From contig JAHCVI010000001.1 of NCBI GenBank assembly GCA_019096155.1, positions 4,774,001 to 4,838,000 of the forward strand: a stretch of 64,000 nt of DNA, given 5' to 3'. A program made the position numbers and the translations under genes. The notes under the pieces were generated by a model. The model worked only from the letters and a program-made list of their open reading frames with translations. It was not told where the DNA came from and did not search any database. The stretch is from Staphylotrichum longicolle (lineage: Eukaryota > Ascomycota > Sordariomycetes > Sordariales > Chaetomiaceae). Below, one piece after another: positions 10,489-21,497 of this stretch. The stretch's first letter is position 1, and every line of letters begins with the position of its first letter.

Positions 10489-13400
10489 ATGCTGTTCCTT
10501 GCAACTGCTCTTCTTGCTCTCTTGATTGGAGCTGGCGGCGTCCAAGGCAAGGCTGTGTTCGCCCACTTCATGGTGGGCAACACGGTCAGCTTCGACGGCG
10601 CCAGCTGGACCCATCAGATGAACCTCGCTCAGAACGCACATATCGACGCCTTTGCCCTCAATATTGCCTATGGTTGGAAAGATAACGAGAAGCAGATTGG
10701 CAATGCCTTCAGTGCTGCCGCTTCGGCAGGTTTCAAACTTTTTTTCTCTTTTGACTACGCCGGCGGAACCGAACCGTGGCCGCTCGAGAGCGTCCGCACG
10801 CTCATCAGGACTTACGGAAAACACACGGGCTATTACCAACACAACGGCCTGCCTCTGGTGTCCACCTTTGAGGGTCCGGGTCAAGCCGATGACTGGAAGA
10901 CTATTAACAGCGGCGATACCAGCTGCTTCTTCATCCCGGGTAGGGCCACCCTAAGCTTTTTTGACGAGCTGAAAAAAAGAGAGCTAACATGTATTGTCAG
11001 ACTGGTCCTCGCTCGGCGCCGGCCCGGCAGTCAGAGCCGGGGACGGGGTAGCCGACGGACTCTTCAGCTGGGCCGCTTGGCCAACAGGCAAGCTCAACTC
11101 GACCACCTATGTCGATGCCTCGTACAAGCTGGCGTTGGGCAGCAAGCCGTACATGATGGCCGTCTCGCCCTGGTTCTTTACCAACATGCCCGGCTTTGAC
11201 AAGAACTGGCTCTGGAACAACGGTGATTTGTGGTACCAGCGCTGGCAGCAGATTGTCAGTCTCGATTTCGAACCCGAGTTCCTGCAGATCATCAGCTGGA
11301 ATGACTACGGCGAGTCGCACTACATCGGCCCGCTCGATGACACACGTACGTCGGACTTCCTGCCTCCTTGCATTGGAAGGAAGCACGGTCAATGATGACT
11401 GACGTTGCTGGGTAGAATATGAGGCCTTTGACAGAGGCAAGTCGCCTTACAACTACGCCAAGAGCATGCCACATGATGGCTGGCGGGTGCATCTCCCGTT
11501 CTACATCGACCTCTACAAGACCGGGACCGCGACCGTCACGGAGGAAAGCCTTGTCATCTGGTTCCGCAAAACACTCGCGGGCGCCTGCGCCGATGGCGAG
11601 ACGACGGGCAACACAGCGAGCCAGCTGCAGTACGAATACAGCCCTCTAGACCTGATGCCCGACTGTCTGTACTTCTCGGCCTTGTTGACTGGCTATGCCG
11701 AGCTCAGGGTGACGTTCGGGGGCGCAACCCACGTTATCAAGGACTGGGATGCGACCCCTGACGGTGGGGTGGGTGTCTACCACGCCAGCATTCCCATAAC
11801 GTCGGCATTCGGATCGTGGGATGCGGTGGTCGTGCGGAATGGCGTGACCATCATCGACTACAACGTGGGTCAGGGCGTGTCGGCGTCGTGCCCAGACGGC
11901 ATCACTAACTGGAACCCGCTGGTGACGTACGCGCGGAGCTCGGCGGCGGTGAGCGCCAAACCCCCTCGCACGATAGCCCAGCAGGAGTGCATTGAGGGCT
12001 GGGGCCCGGACAATTTTGGGGCGCTCTGCAGCTTCACCTGCTCGTATGGCTACTGTCCGTCCGGTGCCTGCGTCTGCACAAACAAGGGCCAGGCCAGAAC
12101 CAAGCCGAAGTCGACGGGCGTGGCCGGCTATCCCGCCAACGGCGACTCCAATTACGGGGGCCTTTGCAGTTTCGCTTGCAACTTCGGCTTCTGTCCGCCG
12201 TACGCCTGCTCGACGACCCCGCAGGCCCCATACATCCCCGAAACATCCCCTTTCAACCCCACGACATGCACCGGGGGGCAAGGAGCCGGCAGCACTTCAC
12301 GCCTGTGCAGTTGGACGTGCCGCTATGGCTTCTGTCCCATGCACTCGTGTACGTGTACCAGCCAGGGTCCGCTCAAGCTGCCGCCAGCCGAGATGAACGT
12401 CGGCAAGGTCACTTCTAACTTTGGTAACGACAACGGCCTCTGTAGCTTTGCCTGCAAGCGTGGCTTCTGTCCATCGCCCGAGTGCACATCGGAGAATGGC
12501 GTGGCCTCGGGATCAGAGAGCGTCGACGTGGTCGTGGTCTACTTCCTGGCCCGCCACATGTCGAGCCGAGGCTGTGACCAACGGCCGGCGAGCTTTGTTC
12601 CCACCGATTCCGTCACGCACATCAACGTGGCCTTTCTCTGGATCGACCCGGACTCGTTCGCCGTCTACCCCAGCCGCGCCTTCGATGTGGACATGCTCCA
12701 GGAGATGACCAGTCTCAAGAGGCAATCTCCTGGGCTACGCGTCTGGATCTCGGTGGGCGGCTGGGACTTCTCCAACGGCCGAGGGTCGTCGACCGGAACG
12801 CAGGATATCTTTGGCAACATGGCCGGAAGCGCCGCAAACCGTCTGAAGTTCATCTCCAACCTGGCTCTCTTTATGCGTCAGCACGCTCTTGATGGCGTGG
12901 ATATCGACTGGCAATGGCCCGGTGACGATGATGCCGCCAACTATGCACTCCTAGTGCAGGAGATGCGCCTCTATTTCGATGCCCACCAGCCCGCCGGATC
13001 AGGCTGGGGCATCTCGTTCACGACGCCCACGGATGCTGCGGCTCTGGCGCGCTACGACCTGACCACCATGATCGCATCGGCCAATTGGGTCAACCTGGTC
13101 GCCTATGACCTGACCAGTACCGACACAACCACCACGCACCCTAGCTCTGATTTGCGGCTCTTAGACTCGGCTCTTGCCGTGTTCTCCCAATCTCGTGTCC
13201 CCACGAGTCGAATCAACCTCGGAATCGGCTTTTTCGGGCGTTCCTACACGCTCTCTTCCGCATCTTGCTCCACCCTCAACTGCGCCGCCTCTGGCGTCGG
13301 CGTCGTCGGGTCCTGCACGGGCACGGGAGGCTACATGTCATACAAGGAGATTGACTAGATGGTTTCGAATGATGGATACCGACCCAGCTATGACCAGGAC

Positions 13401-16400
13401 GTTGGCACAAACTTCTTCATGTACGGGGACAAGCAATGGATCTCGTACGACAACCCCGAATCCATCATCGAGAAGGTCAAGTACGTGAAAGACAAGGGGC
13501 TTCTGGGCATGGCTGTCTGGTCTGTCGAGCTCGACAACGATTCCCACGACCTCTTGAACGCCACGCTGTATCCGGTCGGACTGGGGGCCCTCGCCGACCA
13601 CACGGGCTCGGAGAGCGACGGTTCGTCGGACCAGTACAACGACATCACCGTCAGCTCGTGTTCTTGGTCGAGCTGCTCCACGTCCCGGACGCCGGGATGC
13701 CCCGCGGGCAACCAGATCCTCACCGTCACTCGATGCGATGCCGAGCCCGGTACGGGCAACAAGCGCTACAAGGCGCTGTGCTGCCCCCTGGACCGGACAC
13801 CGGACCCCGACTTTTGCGAATGGCAGGGCCACCGTGCGGTTGGCTTCTGCACCACTGGCTGCGCGTCCGGATATGTCGGTATGGCCGACGACCCGTGGAT
13901 CATTGATTCGGGTGGAGAGGGCCGATGCTTCGTTGGGCGGGCGACATATTGCTACAAGGTCGAGCAGAAAGGACTGGCGCTTTGCGGGTGGGAGAACCGC
14001 TGCAGGGCTCTTGGGGCCAACGAGCAGCCAGTGGACCCCTTTACGTGTTCGTCCGGGACCGGGACCAAGTTCGTTACGTACGCCAAGGGGGCACCCGGCA
14101 TAGGCCGTTGCGAGGGCGACGCGAGTGTCAACTCCTGGATTTCCTACTGCTGCAATTCGCAAGTCGACACGTCTAGCTTTGAGTGGGCCAGCGCAAAGGG
14201 TTCCGCGCAAGAGTGCCCGACGGGTTGCCCATCGGGCAAGACAATGGTTTCGAAGCCGGAGCTGGGCGGCGGTGCTGACTGCTACCAGGTCGTCCCGGGG
14301 ATGGAGTACGACATGCCGGCGCAGTTCTTCACCGAACAGAGACCCCTGTGCGCCGACCCAAACGCCCTCAGGCTCACTGTCAACACGCTGCCGGTGCCTC
14401 TCAAGAACCTCTTCCCTACGCCAGGCCCCGATACGGACAAGCAGAAATGGCATGTCGAGCTGGACCCATCCATGGGCGGTGCTGACCCGACGCCCGAGAC
14501 CAGCACCTCCCCCGACGACAACTCGTTTGGGTGGTACATCATGTCTGGGCCCTCAAGCGAGCTAACGTCGCTCACCAAGAGGGACGGCTCACACTGGGAG
14601 CTGTTCGACTGCCACGACGTGGTCGATGTTGACCGCCGGCACACGGTCCGAGCCGTCTGTGTGACGGAAGGCTCTGATGACAGCAACTGCGGCGACATCC
14701 ACCAGGGTCGCGGCGTGGCCGAGACGGTCGTCGAAATGCCGCCGTCGTGTGGGCCCGGTAAATACGCCATGGCGGTCTCGCTGTCGCCGTCGACAAACCA
14801 GACGCTACCGCATCACCTAGTCAAGAGGACTCCAGGAGCAACAGTGTACGACTTCACATTCAACTACGACTTTTCGCCACTGCAGAAGCGCGGCGACTCC
14901 AATGTACTCCTGCGCATCGACTATAGCGACGACCCCGGCTACTGGAGCACTATCGTGGCAGCGGCCCCGTCCTCCAAGAGACGCAAGCGCTCGGCTGCCG
15001 AGATCCACAGCGAGGTGAAGCGAGATCACCGAGGCTCCTACAAGCGCTACCTTGAACATCTCTGGCAGGAAGACAAACAGGACACGCCGGCGAACGAGCT
15101 GCACGAGCTCCACGCACGCTGGTTTTCGGGTCAGGCCGCCGACTGGATCTCCAAGATGCGCGGCGTCGACGCCCAGTACAATCTGGTGCGGCACCGGGTC
15201 GACGAGACGGTGCGCTGGGACCTGGTCGACGAGTCGGTGCAGTGCGACTGGGACAATGGCGTGACGGCAACGGGCCGCTTCCGGGCGTGGGCCGACCTCT
15301 CCGTCAACATCGAGACGTCGGCCATGCTAACACTCATCGGTAACCTAGGAGACCTCTCATCGTTTGACCAGTCGCACGTCTTATTCCGTAACAAGGGCTC
15401 GGTCAAGGCGTCGTTCAACCTCGACGCCCTCGCCACGGCGTCCTTCATGACGGGTCCGATGGAGTTGTTCGGCCTGCAAAACTTCGGCGCCACATTTACC
15501 GTGCCGGGTATCGTAACCATCGGGCCCAACTTTCGCGTGCTGGGCAGTGTCGAGGGCAGTGCAACCTTGCACGGCGAAGCTCGCGTCGACGTGAAGCTCG
15601 CGGATTGGGACTACACGCAGCAATACCCCGACAGGAACGGCGGCGGAGACGAGGCCATCACCAACGCCAAGGCCCCGGGCAGCCCCAGCGTGGCCGCGGC
15701 CGACCCGGATGACCCCGTGGGCACGCCCAAATTTTACTACGATGTCGACGCCAGAGGCCAGCTCACTGTCACCGTGACACCACAAGTCACACTCGGAATC
15801 GTGTTTACCGACTCGAGGATCCCGGACGCATCGGTATGCCATCCTCCTCCCGCTCTCCTTCTTTCTCCGTCCCGCCTCTCCCATATCTCCTCGAGTTGTG
15901 ATGCTGACGGTGGGACAGATTGACTTGGGCGTGAACGGCCGCGTGGTCCTCTATGGCTCAGCAGGATCCAGTTCGACTGAGGCATGGCGATACTGCTACG
16001 GGGTCAACGGCAACGTGGACCTGTTTGCGCGCATCAGCGCCCCAAAGCTGTTCAAGGTCGACATCAGCAACTACTACACCATCTGGCAGACCGGGACATT
16101 CCCTATCGTCGACGAAGTGTGCGCCGCGGCGCCGTCTTCTGCGCGCGCCGTGCGCCGTACCGTGACATCCTCGAAGCCGGGCGCTTCCATCGCGAAGCGA
16201 AGCAACTTTCTCGGCTCGCTGCTATGTCCCAAGGACGCCGCAGATCTTTCTGAGATTCCCTCGTGCCCCTTGTGCAGCGACGGTGACGAAACTTCGGCCC
16301 TTCGGCGTAGGACGAGATTCGGAACCATGATCGAACCACGGGTCGAAACGTGCATCTTCATCCCGGAGGGCGACCAGCCGAGTTGCGACTACAGCGATAC

Positions 16401-17622
16401 CACCACAGCAAAACGTGATGAAACGGGTTTGGAGGCCTTGGGTGGAGGACACCTACATACAGGTTTGGCCGCGCGCACAGCAAAGGAAGGTTCAGTTCAT
16501 GCAAGCATCGCCACGGAGAAAATTCCGTATGGGAACTACGCGTCATGCGGCGACGTGAAAGACTCGTCCACCACGCTCAAAAACATTGTCCTCACGAACT
16601 ACGCACACGCCTGCACAGCAGACATTGGCCTTCTCTCCGACTCGGCCATAAGGAATCTCAACATGGGTCGGAACCAAAACGACCCAATCAAGGTCAACAC
16701 CGACCACGTCTTTGAGACGCAGATTATCTCGCGCTTCATCAATTTCTTGGGCGGCTTGGACCCCAACAACCTGAAACCATCCACTTACACGATGGGCTCG
16801 CCCCAGTGGGCCAGGAACGTCATCCTCGGGGCGACGACGCCGGGCACGACGCGCCCCGTTTTCGATTTCGACACAACCGCTCTAAACCTGGCCAAGTTTG
16901 CGGGCAAACAGCCCCTGTTCTGGGTTGTGTCGTATGGCGTCGGCCGGTCCGAGGGCAACAGTTTGCCGACCGAGTGCCCCTTCACCAAGGCGCGCAGCGA
17001 GTCGCATCTCGTGGTGCTGGACAAGAATATCAACGGCGCCAAGGGGAAGTGGTTCGGGTTCGAGAAAATCAACACGGTCATTGGAATCGAGGTGGGGAAT
17101 GACCGCCTCCAAATCCGCAACGCCATGGCGGTTTTTGCCTACCTCAGATGGAGCCCCGACGTCACTAGGTCCGACATCTTCACGGCGCGCCAGTCTATAT
17201 GGAGCAAGTTCATCCGCGTGACCAACTGGATCGACTTCGTATGTCACCACTTCGACCAACAGATCGATTGGAGCCTGTGGACCGATGGGCCCCAGAACTC
17301 GGCCGGTCCGCCGTCGCTGCGCGCGCTGTGGGCCTATTTCATCGAAGACTACCTCAAAAGAATCGAAGCGAACGCGATCTCATGGACACAGGAGACAGCG
17401 GCCTTCTACAAGAAGTGGCATGGCACCCGGAAGGGTGAGCCGGCATGGTACAATAGCGCGTTCGGGCCGGGTGGCTGGGCAAGCGCACAAGCCGCGAGGT
17501 TGCCGCGTGTGCCGGCGACGGGCGGTGGGTGGTCGCAGTTCGGCGCCTTTGCGAACCCTAGCATGACCATTGATGGCAGGGGAAATACAGTGACCCTCCC
17601 TCCGCCGGATCGCATCTCCTAG
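10489..17622 (+). CDS. Giant secreted GH71-GH18 fusion, killer-toxin-like chitinase architecture, one internal stop
   Basis: Four exons (10489-10939, 11001-11345, 11416-15833, 15919-17622) join in phase through three GT-AG introns into 2306 codons including the terminal stop. Order: signal peptide (about 1-20); GH71 alpha-1,3-glucanase module (FAHFMVGN at its start, ISWNDYGESHYIGP later, to about residue 440); four Cys repeats of the type GLCSFACxxGFCP (about 454-630); GH18 module (about 634-1000) with SVGGWDF and GFFGRSY. The GH18 active-site motif reads DGVDIDWQWP, so the acid/base Glu is Gln (codon 12912-12914, residue 765). A TAG at 13356-13358 (codon 913) interrupts the GH18 module with no frame change. 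After it come Cys-rich segments, several Lys-Arg sites and a long C-terminal region containing HVFETQIISRFINFL, as in killer-toxin-type chitinases. If expressed intact it would act on fungal walls. Confidence 0.75.
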
Positions 17623-18426
17623 AGAGGGATTGCGTCGACTGGATTCCCATTGCCGTGCGCTTTGTCGCGAGGTGGACTACTTGGATTCTGGATGGCAGGG
17701 GGCCATTGGAGGGTGCTTGTGCAACAAGCCAGGGGGGGATCATGGCCTGCTAAAGATTAGGCGGTATGTCTTGGGGCTGGTACTCTGGAAATTCGCATTG
17801 GGGAGTTGGCCAACTTACGGAACATCTGGCTGTTGGAATCAGGAAGAACTACGAGCCGCAGCGCTGTGATCGTTATCGTCGTGTAGCTTATATTATACAA
17901 GGTCTCTCCCACTCCTTGCTTTCCCCCCTTCGTTAATTACTGACGGTAATATCCGATCAGGGGCGATAGCGCACCCAGGTGGCGGTTGTAGAGTTGGTTT
18001 GCCTCTGATATCACCGTCTAGAACCAGCTCTCCTTCTATACTAAGTCTAGCAAATGAGACTAACCGCCCCCTCTCACGCTGTAGTATCATAGGCTTGGGC
18101 TTCACCCCAGCTGCGTATTGTTTTGCGCCGTAATCGGCTGTCGTCGTCGGATGCCCTCCCCGAAGAAGCAGCAGTGGCGTCGAATTGACTACCCCTAGGA
18201 GAAGCTCCATGCAGCACGATACCTGCCCATTGCAGCCTGTTAACACCGACGGCGCTTTTCACAGTGAAACCGTTCTTTATCAGGGTTGCTTTGTGTCAGC
18301 TTCGAGTTCTGACCGGCCCTTGGACATGACAATTCCAGATATCGATTTATTAATGCTAGGAGCCTTCCCAAACAGATCGCTACCCGGTATGCACATCCCT
18401 CCCAAATACAACCCGCTTCGGTAGCA
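17623..18426. other. Intergenic between convergent genes
   Basis: This holds the 3' regions of the GH71-GH18 gene and the CFEM receptor gene. Composition is less GC-rich than in the genes. I see no supported ORF, RNA gene or repeat. Confidence 0.5.
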
Positions 18427-20052
18427 TCACGTCAAGCCGTCGCCGACCTGTTTCTGCCCATTGCGATCCAGAGCCCGCATCTCCACCAGACTGGCCTCGT
18501 CGTCGTCGTACCGCACTGCAAAAGTCTGCTGGCGAATGATGGCCAGCGGCTTCACAGGCGCAGGCTCCTCGCCGCGGAGCTTCGACGTGCTGGACAGGTT
18601 CTCGTGCGTCCGTCCCGGGCGCCCCCCCTTGCTCGAGAGCCCCTTGATGCCCTCCGAGTTGTAGTATGTTCTCCGCCCGTAACTGCTCCCAGCACCCAGC
18701 GCAGGGAAGGCCCGGACGAGCATCAGGCGCAGGGTGGGCATACAGGTACAGATGATGCCGACATTGATTTCAACCGTCGACCAGAGAGACACGGGGAAGT
18801 TGTCCCACGTCGCGTTGCTCGATTTGCCGAAGACGACCAGCGCTTGAAGACGGATGATGGACACGATGGTGACGCTGGCGAGACAAGAGAGCGTTGTGTT
18901 AGCCAGGAAGATTTATCCACAAGAGAGAACAGAAGAAGATTACGAGGAGAGACATACAAGGTGCCAACACCAAACATCAGGCCCACGCCAATCTTCTTCT
19001 TCCAATGGAGGTTCAGCGTCTTGAGCTGGGCGAGCGGGATGGCCAACATCCACACATCGAGCGCGATGCTAATGCCGGCGTTCGCCCAAGCAATCGCGTT
19101 CAGATCGAGGCACTTGCCCTCGTGCTCGCCATCCCAGTGGTCCCAGAAGTGGCTGACGGGGGTGCACTGGAAGATGGCGAGGAAGAAGAAGACGACGCCG
19201 AAGAGGACGGTGAAGACGACAGTGCCCCAGAGCAGGCGGCGCACCGTCGTGCCGGGAAAGATGCGCAGGTAGAAGAGCAGCAGGCACAGCTTGACCATCA
19301 TGACCTGGGTGAAGTAGAAGATGGCCATGAGGTAAAAGTAGAAGAGGAAGTCGGTGATGGTCTTGGGCGACAGCGTCCAGATGTCGCGCCCCACGCCGTT
19401 GGGCGTCGTGCCGTAGTGCGTGATGACGACGCTCGGCACGGCGATGATGACGAGGACGAGGACGACGATGTCGTCGGACGACAGGCTCCGCGTAGCCAGC
19501 AGCTTGAACACGATCCGGGCCGCCACGACGCTGCACGAGATGACGGCCAGGATGATGGACGTCGCGTCATACGTGGCGCCGCGGTCGCGCATTGGCACGC
19601 CGCATGATGTGTCTGTGAGGTTTTTTGTGACTGTTGGTGCGAAAACCGGTTAGATTCCGTTGCATACGCATGGCTGTAGATCATTTTGGACAGCCGGGGA
19701 TGGACGAAGAACAAGACGTACAGAGGGCCTGCCTGATGGTGCAGTTGGCCGAGACGCACACCGACACCTGGGTCTGAAGCTGGACATTGCCACAGATACA
19801 CTCGGGCGTCAGGTTGGTTGCGCACGTAGAGTGGGTGATGCCGTCAACCAGACATTTGGTCTGTCTGATGGTCAGTGTCTGGTGGTTTTTGGAAAGCCCG
19901 CCACTCGCGAAAAAGAGCTCAAGCAGAGAATGTCTTCAACATACCGCGCAGGCTGGAAGTTCCTGGAGTACCGCACTCATGTCCTGGGCGGCCGCCGCCA
20001 GCGGCACCACGGCCGTAACCAGGGCGATCGCGAGCCCAATTATCGCTCTCAT
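18427..20052 (-). CDS. CFEM-domain 7-TM receptor (PTH11 class)
   Basis: Four exons (19945-20052, 19722-19860, 18958-19612, 18427-18874) keep phase at all junctions and give 449 residues. A signal peptide (MRAIIGLAIALVTAVVPLAAAA) leads into a CFEM domain at about residues 25-90. Eight Cys are spaced as in the family, from LPACA through TPECICG and SANCTIRQAL to TSCGVPMRDR. Seven hydrophobic helices of the fungal rhodopsin-fold family follow, with SLSSDDIVV before TM2 and FQCTPVSHFWD between later helices. The cytoplasmic tail has Ser and basic residues and ends EMRALDRNGQK. PTH11-type receptors sense surface cues in plant pathogens; the ligand here is unknown. Confidence 0.9.
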
Positions 20053-20829
20053 GCCGGGCGAGGAGGGCGCGTGCAGATGCCAGTGGGATGATCTTCACGG
20101 CGTGGATATCTGATGGATCTGGTTTACGAACCGGCCATTTGGGGGTGGATAACGGCGAGGGGGGAGACGGGGACTTACAAAGGGGCGCTCACGACCCGCA
20201 GTGGAGTCCCGGCATCATGGAGAAGGGGGGCTCTGCAATTGCAAGCTTTTTTGCAGGTGGCGATGCCGGCTTGTGACAGATTGGTCCGGACTCCTTGGCT
20301 GCCCAGGCCAAGCCAGGAACAAGAGGAAACGGGACTTGACGGAAGTCGGAATCATCACACATGGCTGTTCTTGGGCAAGCAGATCCTAGTGCGACAAGGC
20401 CGGCAGGTCTGTGGTGCCCCCTTGATGCCACAGTCCCGGAAGGGACAATCCTGCAGATCAAGTGTGCTTGGGCGTGTCTAGCTCGATCGGGGCGGATCAG
20501 TGGAGTTAAAATGGAGTTCGGATGGAGTTCGGATGGCCCATCTGCTAACCTAAGCAAGCTCCCGACGGAACGGTCGCGCCCCTGGGTGTGGTTGGCCCTC
20601 CAGTCGCCTCAAGGTGGTCCGGCCGGAAATTGGCGATAACGGCGGAGGAACCCGTTTGCTCTCCATGGTGTCTCCCTGTTTCCGGCCCCAACTGTCACGC
20701 AGCAATTACTCACGGAAACCCGGCGAGGTGCTATCGACGGCGAGACAACCAAACCCGGAATAGGTGACGTTGCGCCGGATCTTGGACCGCCAGTGGCTGC
20801 GCGCAAGGAGTCCACATGGTGTCGGGATA

Positions 20830-20871
20830 AAGCCCGCATGAAGCCCACATGAAGCCCACATGAAGCCAACA
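20830..20871. repeat. 11-bp tandem repeat, about 3.8 copies
   Basis: The unit AAGCCCACATG is repeated from 20830; the first copy differs by one base (GCATG) and the last is partial. It lies upstream of the BBE-like oxidase gene with no visible function. Confidence 0.8.
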
Positions 20872-21351
20872 CGGTTTCGACATGGGCGGGCTCTGGCAAG
20901 ATGGGGAAGGTCGAATTCCGCACCCTGGGTTCCCTGGGGCAGGTCGGCAAGGGGCCCTCGATCGGCCTAGTCTCGGCAGACGACTGCAGTTCTTGGTGAA
21001 CTGCCCTGATTGCCCCATGGCACCGTGCGAGGCCGACTCGGCTCGCTTGGCCAAGCGCGACACACTTCGGTCCTTTTTCCGCATCGATGCCAAGGGTGTC
21101 GAAAAAGGTGGGAAGTTCAAAGTTGCGCCTCGGTCAAGATTGATTTAAGGCCGTCTCCGGCCACCTCTAGTCGCACATGAGCGACACCAGGCAGGGGACG
21201 GCGTTCGAGACGTCGGAGGTTGGCCCTCAAAGCGGCGGGCACCCGTGGGGTCGGCATCGCGCCGTTGAAGAAGTTGCCCCGGCAGTCCGGGGGCGATTCA
21301 GGGGTTGCACGGTCCGGTGGAGAGCCAACCTTCGTTGCAACGACTTGTATG

Positions 21352-21358
21352 TATAAGA
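21352..21358 (+). promoter_or_regulatory. Putative TATA box of the BBE-like oxidase gene
   Basis: TATAAGA lies 140 bp upstream of the chosen ATG at 21498, with a pyrimidine-rich stretch (21415-21440) between them that could contain the transcription start. Position and sequence only. Confidence 0.4.
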
Positions 21359-21497
21359 GAGCCAAGGCAGGGGATTTTGAAATTCATCTGGGCACAGCGT
21401 TCACTCGTTCATCGCCGTCGTCGCCTCTCTCTTTTTTTTCCTTTGGTATCCTGGGAAGTTTGAATTCCCCGTCCACTCTTTGAACTTTGATCTTCCA

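Larger units (their letters stand above)
20053..21497. other. Intergenic region with short tandem repeats
   Basis: No gene is supported in this 1.4-kb interval between divergently transcribed genes. It contains an 11-bp tandem repeat (separate entry) and, near 20512-20535, a doubled ATGGAGTTCGG unit. Confidence 0.5.

Noticed and set aside
13359..15923. Treating the frame after the TAG as an independent gene starting at ATG 13359
   Set aside because: It would start in the middle of the GH18 barrel with no promoter space or signal peptide; continuity with the upstream frame is a better explanation.
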